The notes: generated from the letters alone by a model not told the origin. A stretch of 32,780 nt of DNA from an uncultured Erysipelotrichaceae bacterium (GCA_949289855.1 CASEPS010000021.1:1-32780); one strand, 5' to 3'. Shown: positions 1-8,825, counted from the first letter of the stretch. A program made the numbers and translations.

Positions 1-126
1 AACTCTTTCTTCATGTCCTCAAGAAAAAAGGAATGGAAGGTAAATTCAATGGAAATTGGCAATTAACACTTGACAAAGGCTTTTACATAACAGAAGTTTC
101 AAAGAGAAAAACAGGCACATGACATC

Positions 127-1158
127 ATGGTAAGAAGCAGTAAAGAATTGAGGGAAAGCAGAAGAAAAAGACTGTTTTACAGTGTCTTCATCGAATCTCT
201 GGGTTCTGAAGCATCTGCACTTGCCCAGCTTGGTGTACTTCTGACTGGATGCTGGATGGCACTTACTGGCAGTGGTATTACTGGTGGTACACTTGTGATC
301 TTTTTGAACCTCATGGGCAGCGTGGTGACGTTTGTCAGTATATTTCCGGATTATATAGCGGGAAGAAAGAGCGCCTCAGCGCTGATGGAAAGGCTGGCAG
401 AGCGCCTTGCAAAGGATATGCAGGATGAAGGAAAGGCAGTGCCAGAAGATTTTCGTGGCAATATTACCATCCATCATCTTTGTGTTAAAACAGATGATCA
501 TGAGATTCTGCATGATGTGAATGTACAATTCCCTGCAGGTTCCTGTACGGCAATTGTCGGACCATCAGGAAGTGGTAAATCAACTTTACTGAAGGCTATT
601 ATTTCAAGGCAAAGTAAAGATGCTGTGCTCTATGATGAAACGCCAGTTGGTGATATGAACATGGAGCGCATATGCTGCCTAGTTTCCCAGCTTGATCAGA
701 ATGTGTTCATTTTCAGAGGGACAATTCATGACAACATCACATTATGGAAGCACTTTGAAGAAAAGGATATACGAAATGCAGAAAGAGAGAGTGATCTTTC
801 AGATGTGATAATAGAAAAGAGTGAATCATATCTCTGTGGTCTGAATGGCGTGAATCTTCCGGGCGGTGAGAAGCAGCGTATTGCCCTTGCCAGATGTCTC
901 TTGCAGAAAAAACCGATTCTTTTGCTAGATGAAGTTGTCTCAGCATTAGATGAAAGAAGTGCAAATGTGGTATATGGACAGATATTGCAGAAAAAAGATG
1001 TGACACGCATCATTGTCACACATAACCTGTCATCATCTTTCCTTTCCCAATGTGACAATATCATTGTTATGCATCAGGGAAGGGTTGAAGAAAGTGGCAC
1101 ATATGAAGCATTGATGCAGAAAGAAGGCATGTTGTACAGGCTTGTCCATACTGGGTGA
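127..1158 (+). CDS. ABC exporter ATP-binding subunit, N-terminally incomplete (probable frameshifted remnant)
   Basis: This is the C-terminal part of an ABC exporter: the last transmembrane helices (about residues 16-75) followed by a nucleotide-binding domain. Visible motifs are Walker A GPSGSGKST (145-153), Q-loop Gln188, a variant signature LPGGEKQ (244-250, usually LSGGQ), Walker B ILLLDE (264-269) and H-loop His299. Full exporters of this type have about 550-600 residues with six helices, so roughly 200 N-terminal residues are missing. The frame is open back to base 91 and reads KFQREKQAHD, which looks like the exporter linker before the penultimate helix pair. Upstream of base 91 this frame has stops at 64-66 and 88-90, while another frame is open from the window edge to 122. 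That suggests a frameshift near 90-110. The ATG at 127 has no convincing ribosome site. The substrate is unknown. The domain call is firm; whether the gene is functional is doubtful. Confidence 0.72.
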   Translation: MVRSSKELRESRRKRLFYSVFIESLGSEASALAQLGVLLTGCWMALTGSGITGGTLVIFLNLMGSVVTFVSIFPDYIAGRKSASALMERLAERLAKDMQDEGKAVPEDFRGNITIHHLCVKTDDHEILHDVNVQFPAGSCTAIVGPSGSGKSTLLKAIISRQSKDAVLYDETPVGDMNMERICCLVSQLDQNVFIFRGTIHDNITLWKHFEEKDIRNAERESDLSDVIIEKSESYLCGLNGVNLPGGEKQRIALARCLLQKKPILLLDEVVSALDERSANVVYGQILQKKDVTRIIVTHNLSSSFLSQCDNIIVMHQGRVEESGTYEALMQKEGMLYRLVHTG

Positions 1159-1166
1159 GAAAGAAG

Positions 1167-1196
1167 AAAGAGCTGATTTTAAAACCAGCTCTTTTT
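1167..1196 (+). terminator. Rho-independent terminator after the ABC gene
   Basis: The nine-base arm AAAGAGCTG (1167-1175) pairs with CAGCTCTTT (1186-1194) around an A/T-rich loop, and a T-run follows to 1196. It lies just after the ABC stop codon and directly before the 3' end of the minus-strand tRNA gene. Because the stem is flanked by A-rich sequence on its left, it may also stop transcripts leaving the tRNA gene on the other strand. Confidence 0.8.
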
Positions 1197-1199
1197 CTA

Positions 1200-1288
1200 T
1201 GGCGGAGAATGAGGGATTTGAACCCCCGCACGCTTGCACGTCTAGCGGTTTTCGAAACCGCCCCCTTCAGCCTCTTGGGTAATTCTCC
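1200..1288 (-). tRNA. tRNA-Ser (anticodon CGA)
   Basis: On the minus strand the acceptor strand GGAGAAT pairs with ATTCTCC. The D arm is CCC...GGG and the anticodon stem is GCGGT/ACCGC with loop TTCGAAA, giving anticodon CGA, which reads UCG serine codons. A long variable arm follows, as expected for class II tRNA-Ser. The T arm contains TTCAAAT. The discriminator base is G and the 3' CCA is encoded in the DNA. The length of 89 bases fits tRNA-Ser. The gene stands alone between the ABC remnant and pepF. Confidence 0.95.
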
Positions 1289-1301
1289 ATGTGCATGGAT
1301 T

Positions 1302-1307
1302 AGTATA
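1302..1307 (-). promoter_or_regulatory. Candidate -10 element for tRNA-Ser
   Basis: The minus strand reads TATACT here, 14 bases before the tRNA 5' end, a normal distance for a short 5' leader. No good -35 box was found at 16-18 bases. A small inverted repeat GCATAAT-CTCT-ATTATGC (1308-1325) sits just upstream of the -10 box on this strand and could be structural or an operator. Confidence 0.35.
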
Positions 1308-1377
1308 GCATAATCTCTATTATGCGTCATGTGGGATTTTGTGATAGCATAGTTTGCATATCGAAGGAGTATTGGTT

Positions 1378-3081
1378 ATGAAATTCAAAGAGATGAAATA
1401 TGAACGCCCAGATATGGATGAAGTGGTGAAAGAGATTGCCGCAAATACAGAAAAGCTGAAAAATGCAAAAACGTATGAAGAGGCAAAGCGTGTATTTCTT
1501 GAAGAAGATGCGTTTGTAACCCATGTGGAGACACTTGGAACAATCGCTTCCATAAGACATGACATTGATACGCGTGATGCTTTTTATAAACAGGAAAATG
1601 AATTCTGGCTTTCTGTCTATCCGGAATTAGAGGAATACAGGCAGGCTTTCAATGATGCATTGCTCGATTCTTCTTTCCGTAAAGATTTTGAGAAAGATTT
1701 TGGTTCGATTCTCTTCATTAACGGGGAGATGAATCGCAAGTCATTCTCTCCATTGAACATCGAAGATATGAAGAAGGAAAACCAGCTTGCACAGGATTAT
1801 GAAAATCTGCTTGCCTCCGCAAAGGTTCCTTTTGAAGGAAAGACATATACCCTTTCCCAGATGACTCCATTCCAGAATGATCCGGATGATGAAAGAAGAC
1901 TTTCTGCCTGGATGGCTGTTGGACAGTGGTATAAGGACAATCAGCCTGAAATGGACAGAATCTATGATGAACTCGTTCATCTGCGCGATGCGATGGGAAA
2001 AAGAATGGGCTATGAAGGGTATACACCCCTTGGCTATTACCGCATGATGCGCAACTGCTATACAAAAGAAGATGTCGCAAAGTTCCGTGAAGCGGTTGTG
2101 AAATATGTAGTGCCGGTAACAGAAGAGATTTATAAAGCGCAGGCAAAGCGCCTTGGCAAAAGTTACCCGCTTTCTTTTGCGGATGCACAGCTGGAATTCC
2201 GCAGTGGCAATGCAACTCCTGCTGGTACTGCAGATGACATCATCAAGGCTGGCACAAAGTTCTATGATGAACTTTCACCCGAAACAAGTGAGTTCTTCCA
2301 TGCGATGCTCGATGGTGAGCTGATGAATCTACTTTCGACAGAAGGCAAAGCAGGAGGTGGCTATTGCACAACGCTTGGTGATTATCATGTGCCGTTCATC
2401 TTTGCCAATTTCAATGGTACACAGGGTGATGTGGAAGTCATTACCCATGAAGCAGGACATGCCTTTGAAGCCTGGGTCAACCGCAACAGGGTTCCTTCTT
2501 CATTGATCTGGCCAACGCTTGAAGCATGTGAATGTCATTCCATGAGTATGGAATTCTTTGGACAGGAGTGGGCAGATGATTTCTTCGGTAAAGATGCGAA
2601 GAAGTACTGCTATTCCCATGTGGCAGGGGCACTGAAGTTCATTCCATATGGCACAGCAGTTGATCACTTCCAGCATGAAGTTTATGCCAACCCGGATATG
2701 ACACCACAGGAAAGACATGCCGTATGGAAGAAACTGTGTGGTATCTATATGCCATGGTACAAGCTGGATGGGAAGATTCCATTCTTCGCGGATGGCGAAC
2801 ACTGGCAGCTCAAGCACCATATTTATTCTTCTCCGTTCTATTATATTGACTACTGTCTTGCCCAGACGATTTCTCTGGAATTCTGGGCAATGATACAGGA
2901 TGATCGCAAAGCTGCCTGGGACAAGTATCTTGCCTATACAAAGCTGGGTGGCAGTGACACATGGGTGAATATGTTAAAACAGGCAGATCTTGCGTCTCCG
3001 TTTGATGGCACAACATTGAAAGATATTGCTGAAAAGGCGCATGCGTATCTTTCCGCATTTGATCTAAGCGATATCAGGTAA
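1378..3081 (+). CDS. pepF: Oligoendopeptidase F family zinc metallopeptidase (M3)
   Basis: The product is a cytoplasmic zinc peptidase that cuts medium-length peptides. The start at 1378 is chosen because AAGGAG (1364-1369) precedes it by eight bases; an in-frame ATG at 1354 has no such site. The protein has 567 residues, the usual length for the family. The active site HEAGH is at residues 357-361, with zinc ligands His357 and His361 and catalytic Glu358. The third ligand is Glu385 in the segment EACECHSMSMEFF. The opp peptide importer lies downstream, so a role in degrading imported peptides is a reasonable inference. A small membrane protein gene follows after five bases and is probably cotranscribed. 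No clear promoter was seen in the 89 bases before the gene. Confidence 0.93.
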   Translation: MKFKEMKYERPDMDEVVKEIAANTEKLKNAKTYEEAKRVFLEEDAFVTHVETLGTIASIRHDIDTRDAFYKQENEFWLSVYPELEEYRQAFNDALLDSSFRKDFEKDFGSILFINGEMNRKSFSPLNIEDMKKENQLAQDYENLLASAKVPFEGKTYTLSQMTPFQNDPDDERRLSAWMAVGQWYKDNQPEMDRIYDELVHLRDAMGKRMGYEGYTPLGYYRMMRNCYTKEDVAKFREAVVKYVVPVTEEIYKAQAKRLGKSYPLSFADAQLEFRSGNATPAGTADDIIKAGTKFYDELSPETSEFFHAMLDGELMNLLSTEGKAGGGYCTTLGDYHVPFIFANFNGTQGDVEVITHEAGHAFEAWVNRNRVPSSLIWPTLEACECHSMSMEFFGQEWADDFFGKDAKKYCYSHVAGALKFIPYGTAVDHFQHEVYANPDMTPQERHAVWKKLCGIYMPWYKLDGKIPFFADGEHWQLKHHIYSSPFYYIDYCLAQTISLEFWAMIQDDRKAAWDKYLAYTKLGGSDTWVNMLKQADLASPFDGTTLKDIAEKAHAYLSAFDLSDIR

Positions 3082-3086
3082 AGCGC

Positions 3087-3674
3087 ATGGCAAAGAAAAA
3101 CGATAAGATATCTCTTTCGGGAAGATTCCAGCATAAGTATCTGAAGAATTTTGTCAAAGATGACAAAGGGGAATGGATTTATGCAGGGGATCATTACCAG
3201 TATATGAACAAAGACATTCCCGAAAAGAAAATGCATAAAAGGCTGTTGCTGTTATCACTTGGCAGTGTACTTGGTGCGGCGGGAGGTGGACTGATCAAAG
3301 CACCGGGAACTATTGATGCGTGGTATGTCATTCTTCCCCTGGCTCTTTGTCTTCTGTTTTCAGCAATTATGCTGTATAAGAGCGTTTCCCTCTATTTTTC
3401 CAGAAGTCCAATTCGCGACTATGACTACAAAAGCTATGTGGAAACACCGCAGGTATTCAACCTGTTCGTGATGACATGTGGTGCATTGAGCATGGTTACA
3501 GAAGCAGGTTATGTATTGTTTTTTGGCACGGATGGACTTGTGATGGGGATGATAGCTTTTCTTGCCTGTGAAGGAATTGTATGCCTTTGTTCGATTTGTT
3601 GGCGGAAAAATATGAATGAATGTGTCTATGAGAGGGTAGAAGGCACAAATGAAAAAGTTTCAAAGCAGATTTGA
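3087..3674 (+). CDS. Conserved-type membrane protein, four predicted helices, unknown function
   Basis: This 195-residue protein is not recognised. It has a charged N-terminal segment of about 50 residues and then four hydrophobic stretches at roughly 52-72, 79-105, 118-142 and 147-168. The C-terminal tail is polar. It begins five bases after the pepF stop codon with only a weak ribosome site, so translation is probably coupled to pepF. No catalytic motif or known domain could be identified. A housekeeping or transport-accessory role is possible but unsupported. It is called real because of its length, its membrane-protein composition and its tight spacing to pepF. Confidence 0.75.
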   Translation: MAKKNDKISLSGRFQHKYLKNFVKDDKGEWIYAGDHYQYMNKDIPEKKMHKRLLLLSLGSVLGAAGGGLIKAPGTIDAWYVILPLALCLLFSAIMLYKSVSLYFSRSPIRDYDYKSYVETPQVFNLFVMTCGALSMVTEAGYVLFFGTDGLVMGMIAFLACEGIVCLCSICWRKNMNECVYERVEGTNEKVSKQI

Positions 3675-3712
3675 AAATAGTAATTAACGCCTTTTGGAAA
3701 GTTACAGTCAGA

Positions 3713-3741
3713 TTGACGTTAATTTTCTAATCAAATATAAT
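3713..3741 (+). promoter_or_regulatory. Sigma-A type promoter of the opp operon
   Basis: TTGACG (3713-3718) and TATAAT (3736-3741) are separated by exactly 17 bases, a near-consensus housekeeping promoter. Transcription should start near 3748, giving a leader of about 70 bases. That leader contains a small hairpin, GTGGG (3776-3780) with CCCAC (3786-3790), ahead of the strong ribosome site AGGGAGGAAAG before oppA. Confidence 0.82.
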
Positions 3742-3816
3742 AGACACAGCGTTTACACAGCGCGTACATTTGTTCGTGGGTTAATCCCACCGCTTATTTC
3801 TGTTAGGGAGGAAAGT

Positions 3817-6096
3817 ATGAAAAACATGAAAAAAGCACTTGCCTTCGCTTTGTCTGCAGGAATGCTCGTCGGTTGCGGCGGCACTGGCTCTGCAGGTGGT
3901 GAAGACAAAACACTTGTCGTTGGCACAGCACAGCTCAACGCACAGTTCTCACCGTTCTTCTCCACAACGCAATATGATACTGATGTTCAGGAAATGACAC
4001 AGATCTATGCGATCGGTAATGACCGTGCAGGTTCTATTATTTACAATGGAATCGAAGGAGAGACAACGGAGTACAATGGTACAGAGTATACATATACCGG
4101 ACCTGCTGATGTAACAGTTACAGAAAACAGTGACGGTTCTGTAGACTACACAATCAAATTGAAGGAAGGCGTCAAGTTCTCCGATGGTGAAGAACTGACC
4201 GCAAAAGACCTGGTATTCTCTTACTATGTCTATGCAGATCCTACATATGATGGCTCCAACACATTCTTCTCACTGCCAATTGAAGGTATGGAAGAGTATC
4301 GTTCTGGCATGAGCTCTCTCTATGACCTTCTGCTTGCTGCTGGTGAAGACAATGCAGACTTCACTAACTGGACTGAAGAACAGCAGACAGCATTCTGGGA
4401 AGAAGTACATGGTACTGCAGGTGAAGCATTTGCACAGTCCATCCTCGACTATATCGTTGCGAATGGCCTCGCTGCTGAAGAAGATAGTGTTGCAGCAAAG
4501 GCTGTTAACTGGGGCTATGAACTTCCAGAAGACGCTACTGCAATCGATTTCTTCGAAGCAATCATTGCCAACTATCCAACAGTTGCAGAAGCTGTAGATA
4601 CAGAAGTTGCAGATGTAAACTTCGTTGACTGCTTCTCTAATGCAGATGAGTTGAAAGTTGGTGTTTCTACAGGTAATGCAGTAAACACAATTTCTGGTAT
4701 TACAATGAACGGAGACTATGAAGTCAATGTTCATATGACAACTGTAGATGCTACTGCAATTTACAGCCTTGGTGTTGAAATTGCTCCAATGCACTACTAT
4801 GGTGAAGCTGAACTCTGGGATCCTGAAAATGGTTCCTTCGGTTTCACAAAGGGTGATCTGACTCATGTACGTTCCGTCACAACAGAACCGATGGGCGCAG
4901 GTCCTTACAAGTTCGTGAAGTATGAAAACGGCACAGTATACTTTGAAGCTAACGAGAACTACTACAAGGACGCTCCGAAGACAAAGTATGTCAACTTCGT
5001 TGAATCTCAGGAAGCCGATCTTCTCAACGGTGTAACAACTGGAACAATTGATGTTGCTCAGCCTTCTATCAGTGGTGAAGTTGTTGATCAGATTCAGCAG
5101 GCTAACTCCAATGGTGAACTCACAGGTGATAAGATTACAACAGAACTCTATGACTTCCTTGGTTATGGTTATGTTGGTATGTCCGCTAATGTTATGAACA
5201 TCAACGGTGAACCAGGATCTGAAGCTTCCAAGAACATGCGTAAGGCATTCGCTACAATCATTTCTGTTTACAGAGATGTTGCGATCGACTCTTACTATGG
5301 TGATCGTGCAGAAATTATCAACTATCCGATTTCCAATTCTTCCTGGGCTGCTCCTCAGCCTACAGATGCTGATTATAAGGTTGCATTCTCCACAGATGTA
5401 AATGGTAATGATATCTATACATCTGATATGGACGCTGATGCTAAGTATGCTGCTGCTAAGGAAGCTGCTCTTGGTTACTTCGAAGCTGCTGGCTATACAG
5501 TTGAAGGTGGCAAGGTAACAGCTGCTCCTGCAGGTCTTACAACAGTTGATAAGGGTGTCGAAAAAGATGGCCTTACATACACAGTCACGATTCCAGGTGG
5601 CGGTGTGGGTGATCACCCAGTATTTATGGCTCTTGACCTTGCTTCTGATGCATTTGCTGAAATTGGCATTAACTTCATCGTTAACGACCTTTCTGATTCC
5701 TCTCAGCTCTGGGATTCCATCGAAGCTGAACAGTGTGAGATGTGGGCAGCCGCATGGTCTGCTACAATCGATCCTGATATGTATCAGATTTACTACTCTG
5801 ATGTAGCAAATGGTGGTCAGAACCCTGGTGGTTCCAACTATCAGTATGATATCGCTGATGCAGAGCTTGATCAGCTGATCATGGATGCTCGTACAACAAC
5901 TGACCAGGCTGCACGTAAGACAATGTATAAAGCTGCACTTGATATCATTGTTGACTGGGCAGTTGAAATTCCTGTATATCAGAGAAAAGAATGCACTGTT
6001 ATTTCTACAGAACGTGTCAACATTGACACAGTTACACCGGATGTAACATCTTTCTATCACTGGGATGCAGAAATAGAAAAGATTGAACTCAACTAA
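3817..6096 (+). CDS. oppA: Oligopeptide ABC transporter substrate-binding lipoprotein
   Basis: This is the extracellular peptide receptor of the Opp importer. The start at 3817 follows AGGGAGG; the frame is open further upstream, but that stretch is promoter and leader. The 759-residue product begins with a lipoprotein signal ending LVGC, so Cys20 should be lipid-anchored. The mature part matches the SBP_bac_5 fold: TLVVGTAQ near the N-terminus, then YTIKLKEGVKFSDGEELTA, a typical motif of the family. It is longer than the usual 540-650 residues. The extra length lies mostly between about residues 150 and 290, an acidic, Ala-rich segment. Codon use is more biased than in neighbouring genes, with many GCT, ACA and GGT codons, as expected for a highly expressed binding protein. 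It leads an operon with oppBCDF. Confidence 0.92.
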   Translation: MKNMKKALAFALSAGMLVGCGGTGSAGGEDKTLVVGTAQLNAQFSPFFSTTQYDTDVQEMTQIYAIGNDRAGSIIYNGIEGETTEYNGTEYTYTGPADVTVTENSDGSVDYTIKLKEGVKFSDGEELTAKDLVFSYYVYADPTYDGSNTFFSLPIEGMEEYRSGMSSLYDLLLAAGEDNADFTNWTEEQQTAFWEEVHGTAGEAFAQSILDYIVANGLAAEEDSVAAKAVNWGYELPEDATAIDFFEAIIANYPTVAEAVDTEVADVNFVDCFSNADELKVGVSTGNAVNTISGITMNGDYEVNVHMTTVDATAIYSLGVEIAPMHYYGEAELWDPENGSFGFTKGDLTHVRSVTTEPMGAGPYKFVKYENGTVYFEANENYYKDAPKTKYVNFVESQEADLLNGVTTGTIDVAQPSISGEVVDQIQQANSNGELTGDKITTELYDFLGYGYVGMSANVMNINGEPGSEASKNMRKAFATIISVYRDVAIDSYYGDRAEIINYPISNSSWAAPQPTDADYKVAFSTDVNGNDIYTSDMDADAKYAAAKEAALGYFEAAGYTVEGGKVTAAPAGLTTVDKGVEKDGLTYTVTIPGGGVGDHPVFMALDLASDAFAEIGINFIVNDLSDSSQLWDSIEAEQCEMWAAAWSATIDPDMYQIYYSDVANGGQNPGGSNYQYDIADAELDQLIMDARTTTDQAARKTMYKAALDIIVDWAVEIPVYQRKECTVISTERVNIDTVTPDVTSFYHWDAEIEKIELN

Positions 6097-6120
6097 TTGA
6101 AGTTGATTCATTAAACAGGT

Positions 6121-6160
6121 GAATGCGGGGAAGGGTTTGCCTTGCCCGCATTCTGTTTTA
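6121..6160 (+). terminator. Terminator-like hairpin between oppA and oppB
   Basis: GAATGCGGGGAAGG (6121-6134) pairs with CCTTGCCCGCATTC (6141-6154) with one mismatch around a six-base loop, followed by TGTTTTATTT. It should end or protect most transcripts after oppA. Partial read-through would give much more binding protein than permease, a common arrangement in such operons. Confidence 0.75.
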
Positions 6161-6167
6161 TTTAAAA

Positions 6168-6220
6168 CACGACGGCTTCAGCCGTTGTGAAAGAAGACTT
6201 CTGATCTTTTTTCACAACGG
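6168..6220 (+). repeat. Second inverted repeat in the oppA-oppB gap, with two alternative pairings
   Basis: CCGTTGTGAAAGAAG (6182-6196) pairs with CTTTTTTCACAACGG (6206-6220) around a nine-base loop with one G-T wobble. The same left arm can instead fold back on the preceding ACGACGGCTT to form a short competing hairpin at about 6168-6187. There is no T-run after the long stem, so it is not a simple terminator. It may be an RNA-stability element protecting oppB, or a processing site. Confidence 0.6.
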
Positions 6221-6252
6221 TTGCAGTTGATGTTAATAAAAGGAGGAAAGTT

Positions 6253-7239
6253 ATGCGTAAGTACATTATTAAACGTATATTGATCTCAATCGCAATTCTG
6301 TTTGTTGTTGCGTTTTTGATTTACGTCCTGATGCGTTGTCTGCCTACGTCCTATGTAGAAAACCTTGCGCGTCAGAAGTCGATGCAGCCTAATTCCAAGA
6401 GCTTCGAGGAATGGATGGCACAGCTTTCTGCTGCATATGCTATGGATAAAGGCATTATAGAAGGTTTTGTTACATGGCTTGGAAATGTTGCAACTGGTAA
6501 TTTTGGTGACAGCTGGTACTATACAGTTCCTGTAACAGAAAAATTTGTGGATGTCATCGGTGTATCCTTTATCATGGGTGTGATTTCCCTTGTGGCACAG
6601 CTGATTATTTCTATTCCACTGGGCATTATTGCTGCTACCCATCAATACCAGAAGTCTGACTATATTATTTCTGTCTTTGCCCTTGCCTGTATGTCACTTC
6701 CGACATTCTTCATCGCTTCTTTGATGAAGCTTGTCTTCTCTGTTCATCTTGGATGGTTTGACCTGTATGGTCTTGTAGGAAGAACATACCAGCAGCTGGA
6801 TACATTTGGAAAGTTTATGGATATGGCAAATCATCTGGTTATGCCCTGTACTGTTCTGATTCTGATCTCTATTGGTTCTTTGATGCGTTATACAAGAACC
6901 AATATGCTTGAAGTATTACAGCAGGATTATGTCCGTACAGCCCGTGCAAAGGGTCTTTCTGAACATAAGGTAATCTATCGTCATGCATTCCGTAACACAC
7001 TGATTCCGCTTGTAACCATGGTTGGTGGATCATTGCCTGGTCTTTTCTCAGGCGCACTGATTACAGAAACACTCTTTATGATTCCGGGTATTGGTTATAC
7101 ATCTTACAATGCGATGGTACAGGGTGATATTCCATTCTCAATGTTCTATCTGACATTCCTTGCGATCCTGACTCTGGCTGGAAATCTGATTTCTGATATT
7201 CTCTATGCTGTAGTCGATCCAAGAGTCCGTCTTGCCTGA
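6253..7239 (+). CDS. oppB: Oligopeptide ABC transporter permease, OppB/DppB type
   Basis: This is one of the two membrane subunits of the peptide importer. At 328 residues it has the normal family length, with six predicted helices. The first starts at about residue 9 and is followed by a long external loop of about 75 residues. The EAA-type cytoplasmic loop that docks on the ATPases is visible as QDYVRTARAKGLSEHKV (about 220-236). The C-terminus DPRVRLA is typical of the family. A strong site, AGGAGG (6241-6246), precedes the ATG. oppC follows after 18 bases, so the two permeases are cotranslated. Transcription comes by read-through from oppA, since no separate promoter was seen. Confidence 0.93.
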   Translation: MRKYIIKRILISIAILFVVAFLIYVLMRCLPTSYVENLARQKSMQPNSKSFEEWMAQLSAAYAMDKGIIEGFVTWLGNVATGNFGDSWYYTVPVTEKFVDVIGVSFIMGVISLVAQLIISIPLGIIAATHQYQKSDYIISVFALACMSLPTFFIASLMKLVFSVHLGWFDLYGLVGRTYQQLDTFGKFMDMANHLVMPCTVLILISIGSLMRYTRTNMLEVLQQDYVRTARAKGLSEHKVIYRHAFRNTLIPLVTMVGGSLPGLFSGALITETLFMIPGIGYTSYNAMVQGDIPFSMFYLTFLAILTLAGNLISDILYAVVDPRVRLA

Positions 7240-7257
7240 TGAAAGGAGGTATGATTC

Positions 7258-8808
7258 ATGTCTGACGAAAAGAACTTCAATACAAATGAAAATGAAGACA
7301 GAAATGAAAAGTATTCTCTGAATGATGACAGACGAATCAAGACATTGTCCCCGGGTCAGCTTGTTATGAAGAGATTCCTGCGTAACAAGGTGGCTGTTGC
7401 CGGCATGATTATACTTGTTATCATGTTTCTGTTCTCTTTTGTTGGTGGCTGGCTTTCTCCATATGGACAGGATCAGGTATTCTATCGTAATGATTTTATG
7501 TCCAAGGACTATGCAGCCGTAACTGAAAATACAGGTTATCGGTATAGTGCAAGCAATCCAGAAGTCTTCACATCTGTCGCCCAGGCACAGGCTATGCTTG
7601 CGATTACCCGTGGTGAATCTTCTATTACCTACAACGGTGTAACATATGAACTTCATGAAGAAGGTATCGACTTCTACAGTGTATATGTCAATGGCGAAGA
7701 AGTTGGTATGTGCTACATTGATATTGTCAATGCAAACGATGGTTCTACAGTTGACTATGATTTTCAATTTGCGGCATTAAAAGCATTCACCAATGGTGAA
7801 ACTACGTTTAATGTCAATGGTACGGACTATACATTGGATGATATTGGTAATATCACCTCTGCGTCTGGAGATTTTGGCTATGTCAGCCGTTATGTTGTGC
7901 GTGCTTCCGCAACCGATGTTGTCATTACCCGTGAATGGCGTGATGCGCTTCTTGAAAGCATTGAAAACAATGATGACACATTTAAATTCACTGGTGAAGA
8001 TGGTGAAGAATACGAATATGATCTCGAATATGATCCGGGCAAGCTGATCTGGTCTGTTGTGCAGGAAAAAGAGACACGTGTCTTTGATGCTTATGCTGCA
8101 CCAAGTGCTGAACACCTTCTTGGTACAGACAAGAATGGTATGGATATGCTCACACGTCTTATGTATGGTGGTCGTGTTTCCCTTGTCATTGGATTTATTG
8201 TACAGGGCATCTCTGTTGTTCTTGGTGTCATTATGGGTGGCCTTTCCGGTTACTTTGGTGGCTGGGTCGATAATCTCATCATGCGTATTGTCGATGTCTT
8301 CTATTGCATTCCTTCCATGCCATTAATCATCATCCTTGGTTCGGCAATGGATGCGATGCGTGTTGATCCTCAGATCAGAATGCTCTATCTGATGTTAATC
8401 CTCGGTTTCCTTGGATGGCCTGGCATGGCAAGACTTGTCCGTGGTCAGATTCTGTCACTGCGTGAACAGGAATATATGACTGCTGCAGAAGCAACTGGTC
8501 TTTCTGTTTCAAGGCGAATCTTCAAGCACCTTGTACCGAATGTCATCCCACAGATTATCGTTTCTGTCACAATGGGTATCGGTGGTACGATCATCACGGA
8601 ATCCACACTTTCATTCCTTGGTCTTGGTGTCAAGTTCCCGTTTGCTTCATGGGGCAACATCATCAACGATGTAAACAACACATTCGTATTGACCAACTAC
8701 TGGTTCATCTGGATTCCGGCAGGTACATTGCTTCTGTTGACAGTCCTTGCCTTCAACCTGGCAGGCGATGGTCTGCGTGATGCATTTGACCCGAGAATGA
8801 AGCGCTAA
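7258..8808 (+). CDS. oppC: Oligopeptide ABC transporter permease, OppC/DppC type, with large external insertion
   Basis: This is the second membrane subunit of the importer. At 516 residues it is far longer than a typical OppC of about 300. The N-terminus is a polar cytoplasmic tail (1-42), then helix 1 (about 43-66). The usual short loop before the motif HLLGTDKNGMDMLTRL (286-301) is here about 200 residues long, roughly 75-280. It contains three related segments near 111-156, 172-212 and 229-268, each with a pattern like T-x-N-G-x-x-Y-x-L and alternating polar and hydrophobic residues. The rest is a normal permease core, with the ATPase-docking loop EQEYMTAAEATGLS and the ending DAFDPRMKR. 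The insertion should face outside and may contact the binding protein. The ribosome site is AAAGGAGG. Confidence 0.92.
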   Translation: MSDEKNFNTNENEDRNEKYSLNDDRRIKTLSPGQLVMKRFLRNKVAVAGMIILVIMFLFSFVGGWLSPYGQDQVFYRNDFMSKDYAAVTENTGYRYSASNPEVFTSVAQAQAMLAITRGESSITYNGVTYELHEEGIDFYSVYVNGEEVGMCYIDIVNANDGSTVDYDFQFAALKAFTNGETTFNVNGTDYTLDDIGNITSASGDFGYVSRYVVRASATDVVITREWRDALLESIENNDDTFKFTGEDGEEYEYDLEYDPGKLIWSVVQEKETRVFDAYAAPSAEHLLGTDKNGMDMLTRLMYGGRVSLVIGFIVQGISVVLGVIMGGLSGYFGGWVDNLIMRIVDVFYCIPSMPLIIILGSAMDAMRVDPQIRMLYLMLILGFLGWPGMARLVRGQILSLREQEYMTAAEATGLSVSRRIFKHLVPNVIPQIIVSVTMGIGGTIITESTLSFLGLGVKFPFASWGNIINDVNNTFVLTNYWFIWIPAGTLLLLTVLAFNLAGDGLRDAFDPRMKR

Positions 8809-8825
8809 GAAAGGGGGATATCAAC

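Noticed and set aside
4270-6111. A 613-codon open frame on the minus strand opposite oppA
   Set aside because: It is cysteine- and isoleucine-rich without any domain, has no ribosome site, and is explained by the strong codon bias of oppA (few codons that give minus-strand stops).
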